Below, piece by piece: positions 1-5,700 of a stretch of DNA of 6,393 nucleotides. Position 1 is the first letter of the stretch. Every line of letters starts with the position of its first letter. Source of the stretch: an uncultured Saprospiraceae bacterium (GTDB lineage Bacteria > Bacteroidota > Bacteroidia > Chitinophagales > Saprospiraceae); NCBI GenBank assembly GCA_934699305.1, contig CAKUWM010000165.1, positions 1-6,393 on the forward strand, given 5' to 3'. The position numbers and the translations under genes are program-made. The notes beneath the pieces were generated by a model. It did no database searches. It was not told the DNA's origin and worked only from the letters and a program-made list of their open reading frames with translations.

Positions 1-1103
1 ATTTCCCGGATTCCTTTACCGTTCAATCAAGGATTTTAAATGGTAGAGTTCTAAAAGATACGTCCCAACAATTCGGTACATATAGGACATTCAATGCCAG
101 TATAGGCATTAATACTCAACTTTTTGGTCTATTGCAGTTTAAAAAAGGATTTATTCGTGGCATCAGACATCAAGTCAGGCCAAACCTTTCTCTTGCTTTC
201 GCACCGGATTATACGCATTATTATGATTCCATACAGACGAGCAATGTTTTGCCAATCAACAAATCCATCTACAGTAAGTATCAGGAATTTTTGTTTGGCG
301 GTCCGCCATCGGAAGGGCAGCGGGCAGGTATCAGTCTTTCTATCGCCAATACATTGGAAGCTAAAGTCATGGGACGAAGAGACACTGTGGCGCGTAAAAT
401 TAAAATATTAGAAAGCTTCAGTGTGAGTACATTCTACAATTTTTTTGCGGATTCATTGAAGTTGAGTCCCTTGAATTACAGTGCTACAACACGATTTTTC
501 AAAGGTCTGTCCACATTGAGTATGAGCGGTAGCTTCGACTTTTACGATCGCAATTCCAAAGACCAAAAAATCAACACTTATTATTGGACAACAAAGGGGC
601 GCCCGATGCGTTTTGTCAATTTCAGCGCAACACTTAACACTTCTCTAACCGTAGAAAAAATTAGAAAATTCCTCTCCGGACAATTAACGGAGAGTGAGGC
701 AGCATCGAGAGAAGACAACAAAAAACAATCACTTGAAGACCAGTCTTTTTGGGATCTTTTAAATAATTTCTCTATCAATCACACCGTCAATGTGAGTGCA
801 CGCGACGAGATAGGTCCAAACAAGCTAAGATTTACTACCAATTCGGTATCCTTATCCGGCAGTATTCCAATAACAGAAAAGTGGGCTGTTAATGTGGGAT
901 ATTTTGGCTATGATTTTAAAAACCAAAATATCGTTTACCCGGACTTAGGTTTTTCCAGAGACTTACACTGTTGGCAAATGAGCCTCAGTTGGCAACCTGT
1001 GAGGGGAACCTATTCATTTATCATTGGAGTTAAGCCCGGATCACTTGATTTCTTAAAGATACCTAACAACAAAAACAGAGTGGATGCTTTTACGGAATTT
1101 TAG
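1..1103 (+). CDS. lptD: LPS assembly outer-membrane protein LptD, C-terminal part (5' truncated by window edge)
   Basis: The reading frame is open from base 3 to the TAG at 1101-1103, giving 366 residues with no internal stop; the true start lies left of the window. The first internal methionine-like codon (TTG at 132) is not the gene start. The protein is the C-terminal beta-barrel half of LptD (COG1452-like, Bacteroidota form), which inserts lipopolysaccharide into the outer leaflet of the outer membrane. Recognisable features are the GLLQFKKGFIRGIRHQVRP segment (about visible residues 41-59), the NTLEAKV stretch (about 116-122), YNFFADSLKLSPLNYS followed by FFKGLSTLSMSGSFDFYD (about 145-182), and the near-terminal RDLHCWQMSLSWQP motif (about 319-332). 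Alternating polar/hydrophobic strands run throughout. A charged, strand-poor segment at about 225-253 is probably a loop. The chain ends in phenylalanine, as many outer-membrane barrels do, although here a short polar tail follows the last strand. Family assignment rests on recalled conserved motifs. The N-terminal OstA/LptA-like domain cannot be seen. Confidence 0.88.
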   Translation, partial: FPDSFTVQSRILNGRVLKDTSQQFGTYRTFNASIGINTQLFGLLQFKKGFIRGIRHQVRPNLSLAFAPDYTHYYDSIQTSNVLPINKSIYSKYQEFLFGGPPSEGQRAGISLSIANTLEAKVMGRRDTVARKIKILESFSVSTFYNFFADSLKLSPLNYSATTRFFKGLSTLSMSGSFDFYDRNSKDQKINTYYWTTKGRPMRFVNFSATLNTSLTVEKIRKFLSGQLTESEAASREDNKKQSLEDQSFWDLLNNFSINHTVNVSARDEIGPNKLRFTTNSVSLSGSIPITEKWAVNVGYFGYDFKNQNIVYPDLGFSRDLHCWQMSLSWQPVRGTYSFIIGVKPGSLDFLKIPNNKNRVDAFTEF

Positions 1104-1405
1104 TGTGTAAAGTATAATGGAGGCTCAGGAAGCCCAAAGATTTTACCATGAAGAATTGATATTTACAACTCGTAATCAAAGGTTTAATAAAATCAATGAA
1201 ACGATTTGCACATCGGAACGGCCCTCTTATTCAGCAAACTTCGAACTTGGAAAATATCGATAGATGAACTACATCCAACTAAAGCTCAAATTGTTGAATA
1301 TCAATAGTATGCAATTATAGCCTTTTGACTCTATTTATAGTTAACTTCATATTTCTTAAAGACAAAATTATTGCATTTTAAAACAATTCAGGTTAAATCT
1401 TACCA
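1104..1405. other. Convergent intergenic region, no convincing gene
   Basis: These 302 bases separate the end of lptD from the end of the amidase gene, which points the opposite way. The sequence is AT-rich, most strongly in the right half. A weak hairpin (GGCT at 1122-1125 pairing with AGCC at 1131-1134, 5-base loop) lies about 20 bases past the lptD stop, but the stem is short and only a few T follow, so it is not a convincing terminator. The palindrome TTTTAAAA sits near 1375-1382. I see no tRNA, no long repeat and no mobile-element end. The only ORF of note is the doubtful 48-codon frame listed separately. Confidence 0.6.
1117..1263 (+). CDS. Doubtful small ORF, 48 codons
   Basis: An ATG at 1117 opens a frame of 48 codons ending at TAG (1261-1263), starting 13 bases after the lptD stop in the same direction. 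The translation begins MEAQEAQRFYHEELIFTTRN and ends FELGKYR. It is hydrophilic, with a single cysteine and no signal peptide, membrane segment or recognised motif. No Shine-Dalgarno sequence precedes it, which says little in Bacteroidota. A stop-free run of this length occurs easily by chance, so it may be non-coding, or a decayed fragment of an older gene. I assign no function. It is listed because it is too short for normal ORF calling and is the only sizeable open frame I found in this gap. Confidence 0.15.
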   Translation: MEAQEAQRFYHEELIFTTRNQRFNKINETICTSERPSYSANFELGKYR

Positions 1406-2173
1406 TTATCCCGATTTCCCCTTTTCCTCTAACAACAGATTAAACATCTTCCGGTAGCGTACGATCTCTTCCTTATCTATCTGAGCTCCATATACACCAC
1501 TTTCTGTCAATGGACCTAATTGATAATTGCCATAAGGTGTAATGACTGATGAATAGCCGTTGTATCGATTATTGTTCCCATCCAACCCTACTCTATTGAC
1601 ACCGATAACAAAGGCTTGATTTTCAATAGCCCGGGCCCGTAACAGCGTGTCCCAGTGTAATATACGAGATTCCGGCCAATTGGCTATAAATAAGAGTATA
1701 TCCGCATCTTCGTGATTATAACACCACAGTGGAAAGCGAAGATCATAGCATATCAAAGGCTTTATCTTCCATTCTTTAATTTGAAAAACAACATGCCGGT
1801 CGCCGGATTGATAAAACTTGTCTTCGTGAGCAAGGGTAAAGCAATTCCTTTTGTCATATCGTGCAATAATCTTTCCGTAAGAGGCTACATAACAACGATT
1901 GTAGAAACTACCACCCTCTTCAATAGCAACAGATGCGACAATAGTGGTTGCCATGACCGCAGAACGCTTTATTAACCATTGAACAGCAGCACCTTTCTCA
2001 GGCTGTGCAATGCGCTCGGGATTCATACTAAATCCGGTATTGAACATCTCCGGCAGGATAATCAGGTCTGAACCATGAATATCATCCATTATTCCATCAA
2101 GCTTTCTCAAATTAGCTTCACTATCCTCCCAGACAATATCAAACTGTACCAAGTTAACTTTTAAATTTTGCAT
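1406..2173 (-). CDS. yafV: Omega-amidase of the nitrilase superfamily (YafV type)
   Basis: This complete 255-residue protein has the normal length for a YafV/Nit2-type carbon-nitrogen hydrolase. The family hydrolyses 2-oxoglutaramate or 2-oxosuccinamate to the 2-oxo acid plus ammonia in the cytoplasm. The catalytic Glu-Lys-Cys triad is visible: E42 in LPEMFNTGFSM, K108 in YDKRNCF, and C142 in ICYDLRFPLW. Further YafV-like stretches are ANWPESRILHW (164-174), RARAIENQAFVIGVNRVG (179-196), and YNGYSSVITPYG (204-215). The segment after the catalytic lysine reads NCF where family members I recall read HLF. The ATG (complement of 2171-2173) lies inside the last codons of the upstream aminotransferase gene, a 13-bp overlap that suggests translational coupling; no clear ribosome-binding site precedes it. 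The pairing with a YbdL-type transaminase supports the omega-amidase role over other nitrilase-family activities. The substrate is inferred from homology and neighbourhood. Confidence 0.9.
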   Translation of the reverse strand: MQNLKVNLVQFDIVWEDSEANLRKLDGIMDDIHGSDLIILPEMFNTGFSMNPERIAQPEKGAAVQWLIKRSAVMATTIVASVAIEEGGSFYNRCYVASYGKIIARYDKRNCFTLAHEDKFYQSGDRHVVFQIKEWKIKPLICYDLRFPLWCYNHEDADILLFIANWPESRILHWDTLLRARAIENQAFVIGVNRVGLDGNNNRYNGYSSVITPYGNYQLGPLTESGVYGAQIDKEEIVRYRKMFNLLLEEKGKSG

Positions 2174-3297
2174 AATATATCCAATGCTTTATTTAACGTT
2201 TCTTCCTTCTTAGCAAAACACAACCTCACCAACTTTGGATCATAACCATCCGAATAAAACGGACTACAAGGAATAAGGGCAACACCATGTTTATGTACCA
2301 TCCATTTGGCAAATTCCAACGATGGCATATCCGAAATACCCCTGTAATCCAACAAGATAAAGTAGGTTCCATTACAAGGCATAGTTTTCCACTTGCTATC
2401 TCTCAACCTACTTATTACTAAATCTCTTTTTTCTAAAAATAATTGACATGTGGCGGCCGCATCAAAATTATTTTTGAGATAGGAAGCAATTCCTACCTGC
2501 ATGGCATGATTCCCACAGAAAACAGAAAATTGGTTGATCTTACGCATGATATTGGTTACTTCAGGGGGAGCAATACAATACCCCATACGCCATCCTGTGA
2601 CATGGAGAGACTTTCCAAAGCTTGAAAAAACAATGGCTCTTTCCCATAAATTTTCATACGAATGTATAGATAAATGTCCCTCTTCTGTAAAGTCAATAAA
2701 TTCATATACTTCATCAGACATAATATAACAGTCTGATTCTTCAACTAATTTACTCATGGCAACAAAATCTTCATGTCGCCACGTCGAAGCCGTAGGATTA
2801 TGAGGGTTATTGAAGATGATAAGTCGCGTTTTTTCAGAAAACAAGTTTTTTACTTCATCCCAATCTATACCAAAATCAGGCGGTCTGAGCCGAACAGATT
2901 TTATGACACCTCCATAAATCTCTATAGATGGTGCATAACATTCATAGGCGGGTTCAAAGATAATGACCTCGTCACCCGGATTGATGATTGCCTGGATGGC
3001 AATGTAAATAGCTGTAGAGGCACCCGGATATACTGTCAATTCCGTGTCACTATTGATTTCTCTATGATAATGCTCCCGTATGATGGTTTCAATCTCAGTG
3101 TGTAATGGAGGTGCGCCAATAGGTCGGGCATACTGATTATATCCGGCTTTCATCGCATCATTGACTGCCTCTATCAACTGTGGATCGACCGGAAAATCCG
3201 GAAATCCCTGGGCAAGATTGATGGCATTATGCTGAATAGCCATCCCTGTCATTGTGCTGAAAATAGAAGCGCCATATCCGGCTAATTTGTCAATCAT
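2161..3297 (-). CDS. ybdL: Methionine/glutamine aminotransferase, PLP fold type I (YbdL type)
   Basis: This complete 378-residue class I aminotransferase (E. coli YbdL is 386 by recall) transfers an amino group from methionine, glutamine or aromatic amino acids to 2-oxo acids, including the methionine precursor KMTB at the end of methionine salvage. Visible landmarks are INLAQGFPDFP (26-36), YNQYARPIGAPPLH (53-66), NNPHNPTAS (163-171, cofactor-contacting Asn167), SDEVYE (194-199, with Asp195 and Tyr198 expected to contact PLP), SSFGKSLHVTGWRMGY (225-240, Schiff-base Lys229 and phosphate-contacting Arg237), and LVRLCFAKKEETL (356-368, Arg358 expected to bind the substrate carboxylate). NPTA in place of the commoner NPTG agrees with YbdL as I recall it. 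The ATG at 3297 places the conserved N-terminus at the expected distance. It is the first gene of a two-gene operon with the omega-amidase (13-bp overlap). I found no clear TAnnTTTG promoter element on this strand upstream. A cysteine-conjugate beta-lyase/kynurenine aminotransferase side activity is possible, because the families are related. Confidence 0.93.
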   Translation of the reverse strand: MIDKLAGYGASIFSTMTGMAIQHNAINLAQGFPDFPVDPQLIEAVNDAMKAGYNQYARPIGAPPLHTEIETIIREHYHREINSDTELTVYPGASTAIYIAIQAIINPGDEVIIFEPAYECYAPSIEIYGGVIKSVRLRPPDFGIDWDEVKNLFSEKTRLIIFNNPHNPTASTWRHEDFVAMSKLVEESDCYIMSDEVYEFIDFTEEGHLSIHSYENLWERAIVFSSFGKSLHVTGWRMGYCIAPPEVTNIMRKINQFSVFCGNHAMQVGIASYLKNNFDAAATCQLFLEKRDLVISRLRDSKWKTMPCNGTYFILLDYRGISDMPSLEFAKWMVHKHGVALIPCSPFYSDGYDPKLVRLCFAKKEETLNKALDILCKI

Positions 3298-3392
3298 ACC
3301 CTTACACTTAAAATGTCCATATCATTTTATGTAGTCATTACAATTGAGCCCCCAATTAAATAGATAAAAGTAATGAAAAATTTTGAAAACAG

Positions 3393-3410
3393 CACCATAA
3401 CTCTATGGTG
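3393..3410. repeat. Small perfect hairpin, 7-bp arms
   Basis: CACCATA (3393-3399) and TATGGTG (3404-3410) are perfect inverted repeats around the 4-base loop ACTC. On the minus strand a T-rich stretch follows, but this lies upstream of the aminotransferase gene, so it could act in that gene's leader or as an operator dyad rather than as an ordinary gene-end terminator. Its function is unknown, and an arm of this size could arise by chance. Confidence 0.35.
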
Positions 3411-3450
3411 GCCTTGAACAAAAGAGCAGAAAATTTACTTATTCAAAAAG

Positions 3451-3462
3451 GTTATATATAAC
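3451..3462. repeat. 12-bp perfect palindrome GTTATATATAAC
   Basis: The sequence equals its own reverse complement with no spacer. It lies about 46 bases upstream of the -33 element of the candidate dnaA promoter, a place where a dimeric regulator could bind. It is built largely of TA steps in AT-rich DNA, so chance is a real alternative. Confidence 0.25.
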
Positions 3463-3507
3463 AAATAATAAAATGTAAAAAATATCGCATAAATAATCCT
3501 CAATTAG

Positions 3508-3538
3508 TTTGTAAACCGTCAAACTTTATGGATATTTG
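3508..3538 (+). promoter_or_regulatory. Candidate Bacteroidota-type promoter for dnaA
   Basis: TTTG at 3508-3511 is followed after exactly 19 bases by GATATTTG at 3531-3538. The known Bacteroidota primary sigma-factor pattern is TTTG, about 19 bases, then TAnnTTTG, so only the first base of the -7 box differs. Transcription would start near 3544-3546 and leave a leader of about 108 bases before the dnaA ATG. Identification is by pattern only. Confidence 0.45.
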
Positions 3539-3652
3539 TCGCCCGTCCCGATATAAATCTTAATAAAGAAATACAGTAGAACTACGCCTGCAATTAAGTA
3601 TTGAATGTACTCATATTGCAAATACAATGAATTATTGAACATTTGAGAATAA

Positions 3653-5047
3653 ATGATTGCTGACCACGCAAAGATTTGGAACAACTGCTTGACTCTTATA
3701 AGAGATCATGTGTCTGAACAAGGATTTACGACTTGGTTTCAGCCTATTATTCCCATCAAATGCATCAATAAAGTTCTTACCATTCAGGTTCCTAATCAAT
3801 ACATCTATGAGATGTTGGAGGATCAATTTATTGGCATATTAAAAAAAGCAATAAAGTCATCACTTGGTTCGGAAGGTAAGTTGGAGTATGAAATTCCGGT
3901 TGGAAAAGCACACGATTCAACGTCGTCCATGCCCACTTCAAATACAGAAGAAATAGCCTATCACAAGATAAAAAATCCATTTATCATTCCGGGCATAAAA
4001 AAGACGGCATTTGAAAGTGAGTTGAGTTCAAGATTTACCTTTGAAAACTTGGTCGAAGGAGAATGCAATAAGATGGCTAGAACTGCCGGTTTGGCTATTT
4101 CCAAGAGACCGGGCGATACTTCTTTCAATCCATTATTTCTGTATGGCGGGACAGGATTGGGCAAAACCCACTTGGCTCATGCCATCGGAAACGAAATACA
4201 ATCACTTCACCCATCAAAGCGTGTCAAGTATGTCACTTGCGAAAAACTGACCAATCAGATTGTTTATGCCTTTAAGACCGGCACCATTGCTGATTTGTCC
4301 TTATTATATAATTCATTGGACGTTCTAATAGTTGATGATATTCAATTTTTAAGCGAGAAGCCAAAGACACAGGAAGCCTTTTTCTTTATTTTCAATGAGT
4401 TACATCAAAATCAAAAACAAATAGTTATCACCTCCGATCGACCTCCAAAAGACATGGAGAAAATGGAAAAGAGATTGATTTCCCGTTTTAAATGGGGACT
4501 TACTGCCGAAATGGAAATGCCCGACTTTGAAACCCGCATAGCCATAGCAGAATCCAAGATTGAATCGGAAGGGTTCAACGTGCCGGAAGATGTCCTCGAA
4601 TTTATATGCTACAACATTCAATCTAATATTCGTGAACTTGAAGGGATGTTGATATCACTTGCATTTGCATCCAATCTCAACAACAGAGATGTCGATATCA
4701 ACCTTGCAAAAGAAATCATCAACAAATTTGTCGATCAACTTAATAAAGAAGTTACCGTAGAAAATATCCAGTCCCTCGTAGCTGATCATTTCCACGTAAC
4801 CGCAGATAAATTAAACGGCACAAGCCGCAAGCGCTCCATAGTGATTGCCCGCCAACTATCCATGTATCTTGCTAAAAACTTTACCGATAAATCCTTGAAA
4901 AAAATCGGAGAAAGCTTTGGTGGCAAAGACCATACAACTGTTATTTATTCATGTAAAGCCGTACAGGATATGATGGATACTGACATTACCTTCAGAAGCA
5001 CTGTGGAAGATTTAGAAAGAAAAGTTAGAATGAGCCTGAGCGTATAA
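3653..5047 (+). CDS. dnaA: Chromosomal replication initiator protein DnaA
   Basis: This complete 464-residue DnaA is the ATP-dependent protein that binds DnaA boxes at oriC, opens the origin and helps load the replicative helicase. All four domains are visible. Domain I spans about 1-82 (WNNCLTLIRDHV, then FTTWFQPIIPIK). A short variable domain II linker follows, about 83-118. The AAA+ domain III begins near RFTFENLVEGECN (127-139), with Walker A GGTGLGKT (165-172, Lys171), Walker B LIVDDIQF (225-232, Asp228/Asp229), sensor 1 ITSDRPP (259-265), box VII RLISRFKWGL (274-283, Arg278 as the likely arginine finger), and sensor 2 NIRELEGML (325-333, Arg327). Domain IV carries SRKRSIVIARQLSMYL (391-406) and the DnaA-box recognition signature GGKDHTTVIYSC (423-434), with Lys where many species have Arg. 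The ATG at 3653 gives the expected N-terminus, two codons after an in-frame-independent A-rich stretch with no strong ribosome-binding site. The gene stands alone: dnaN is not next to it and no DnaA boxes are evident nearby. Confidence 0.98.
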   Translation: MIADHAKIWNNCLTLIRDHVSEQGFTTWFQPIIPIKCINKVLTIQVPNQYIYEMLEDQFIGILKKAIKSSLGSEGKLEYEIPVGKAHDSTSSMPTSNTEEIAYHKIKNPFIIPGIKKTAFESELSSRFTFENLVEGECNKMARTAGLAISKRPGDTSFNPLFLYGGTGLGKTHLAHAIGNEIQSLHPSKRVKYVTCEKLTNQIVYAFKTGTIADLSLLYNSLDVLIVDDIQFLSEKPKTQEAFFFIFNELHQNQKQIVITSDRPPKDMEKMEKRLISRFKWGLTAEMEMPDFETRIAIAESKIESEGFNVPEDVLEFICYNIQSNIRELEGMLISLAFASNLNNRDVDINLAKEIINKFVDQLNKEVTVENIQSLVADHFHVTADKLNGTSRKRSIVIARQLSMYLAKNFTDKSLKKIGESFGGKDHTTVIYSCKAVQDMMDTDITFRSTVEDLERKVRMSLSV

Positions 5048-5073
5048 GCAGTTTACAACTTTATCCGATTTAA

Positions 5074-5132
5074 TAACTTTTACCTAATTTTTAAACCCTC
5101 CTAAAACAAAAGTTAGATTAATTTAAAATTAG
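5074..5132. repeat. Two interleaved inverted repeats in the dnaA/nlpE-like convergent gap
   Basis: Stem A is TAACTTTT (5074-5081) with AAAAGTTA (5108-5115), a perfect 8-bp match. Stem B is CTAATTTTTAAA (5084-5095) with TTTAAAATTAG (5122-5132), an 11-bp match with one bulged T; its right arm includes the stop codon of the lipoprotein gene. The arms come in the order A, B, A', B', so both stems can form together only as a pseudoknot and otherwise would be alternatives. The position between convergent genes fits a two-way transcription end, but the stems are almost all A-T and no G-C-rich stem with a T-run is present. Chance in AT-rich DNA is possible. Confidence 0.3.
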
Positions 5133-5590
5133 CGCTTGGTTAAAATATAATATTGCGCCAAAACCCCTTCAATTCGATTTCCATACATATCCAAAGCGAA
5201 TAATTTGTTTTCACCAACTTGATATTGAAATCGTTCATTCCCCGAGATCAAAGTTATTTTACTTCCGGCTTCGTTCCATTCGAAATAGCCTTTCTCGTTA
5301 AAACTATCCTCTTTTCCATTTTTAATGTAGGAATCAGTACGTGAAAAAGTCAGGTTTTCATAGAGGGTAATTACCGTCTTGATGCCCTCACAGTCGGCGC
5401 AAGGAAGGGTACCTTCATACGTTCCAGCCCAATCTATGGAGTTTCGACTGTTGTGTCCATCAGAAATAACGGTATCACGGGTCGTGACAATGGGTGGCTG
5501 ACCACCATCTTGACCTTTTTTATTCAAGAGGTTGCAAGAGCCCAATGAAATAAAGACAACTATCGGTAGGATAAATCGGCAAAACATCAT
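5129..5590 (-). CDS. NlpE-like lipoprotein (NlpE N-terminal domain, CxxC motif)
   Basis: This complete 153-residue protein has a lipoprotein signal peptide: a short hydrophobic stretch at about 5-17 (FILPIVVFISLG) ending in the lipobox LGSC with Cys19 as the predicted lipidated residue. A polar linker, about 20-50, follows. The rest, about 51-153, resembles the N-terminal domain of NlpE/CutF: WAGTYEGTLPCADCEG (54-69) with the C64-x-x-C67 pair, YENLTFSRTDSYI (78-89), then FEWNEAGSKITL (103-114) and LFALDMYGNRIEG (130-142). In E. coli NlpE is an outer-membrane lipoprotein linked to copper tolerance and Cpx envelope-stress sensing. Only its N-terminal domain is present here, so a Cpx role should not be assumed. 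Two ATG codons lie in tandem (start at 5590 or 5587); either leaves the signal peptide intact. It is codirectional with the upstream thiolase gene across a 110-base gap and shows no obvious functional tie to it. Confidence 0.85.
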   Translation of the reverse strand: MMFCRFILPIVVFISLGSCNLLNKKGQDGGQPPIVTTRDTVISDGHNSRNSIDWAGTYEGTLPCADCEGIKTVITLYENLTFSRTDSYIKNGKEDSFNEKGYFEWNEAGSKITLISGNERFQYQVGENKLFALDMYGNRIEGVLAQYYILTKR

Positions 5591-5640
5591 ATACTAATGA
5601 TTGTAAATGTGTAAAACTTACAGATTATACTTAAAACGCA

Positions 5641-5672
5641 TCCTTTCAGGCTACATTATAATAGTGAAAGGA
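5641..5672. repeat. 8-bp inverted repeat between thiolase and lipoprotein genes
   Basis: TCCTTTCA (5641-5648) and TGAAAGGA (5665-5672) are perfect inverted repeats around a 16-base AT-rich spacer that itself contains the palindrome ATTATAAT (5655-5662). In the minus-strand direction the stem comes about 29 bases after the thiolase stop and is followed by GCGTTTTAAG, so it may be a weak terminator for the thiolase. It also lies about 50 bases before the lipoprotein start and could be a regulatory dyad. The T-run is short and the loop is large for a classical terminator. Confidence 0.35.
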
Positions 5673-5700
5673 AAAAAGTATATTTTAATCTTAAACGTTA

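Larger units (their letters stand above)
3298..3652. other. Divergent intergenic region between the aminotransferase operon and dnaA
   Basis: These 355 AT-rich bases must carry the start signals of both dnaA (rightward) and the aminotransferase operon (leftward). They contain a candidate dnaA promoter (3508-3538), a 7-bp hairpin (3393-3410), a 12-bp palindrome (3451-3462), and a weaker 5-bp stem (AATTG 3342-3346 with CAATT 3353-3357) near the aminotransferase start. I looked for DnaA boxes (TTATCCACA and close variants, both strands) and saw none, so this is not an obvious replication origin. No RNA gene is recognisable. Confidence 0.6.

Noticed and set aside
124..411. 95-codon ORF in a second plus-strand frame at the left edge
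   Set aside because: It overlaps the LptD frame, which continues from the window edge with clear family motifs.
1712..1975. 87-codon plus-strand ORF inside the amidase gene
   Set aside because: It is a shadow of the well-supported amidase coding sequence on the other strand and has no recognisable motif.
2452..2461. GC-rich GCGGCCGC octamer in AT-rich DNA
   Set aside because: It encodes part of an alanine run in the aminotransferase (DAAATC) and needs no separate explanation.
2773..3105. 110-codon plus-strand ORF inside the aminotransferase gene
   Set aside because: It is antisense to conserved aminotransferase sequence, its composition fits a shadow frame, and no domain is recognised.
3373..3417. 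14-codon ORF (MKNFENSTITLWWP) upstream of dnaA with two adjacent tryptophans, resembling an attenuator leader peptide
   Set aside because: It lies about 235 bases before dnaA and upstream of the candidate promoter, no tryptophan-related gene follows, and such short frames are common by chance. The overlapping hairpin has no T-run on the plus strand.
5061..5069. TTATCCGAT as a possible DnaA box just after dnaA
   Set aside because: It matches the TTATCCACA consensus at only 7 of 9 positions and stands alone, without a cluster.
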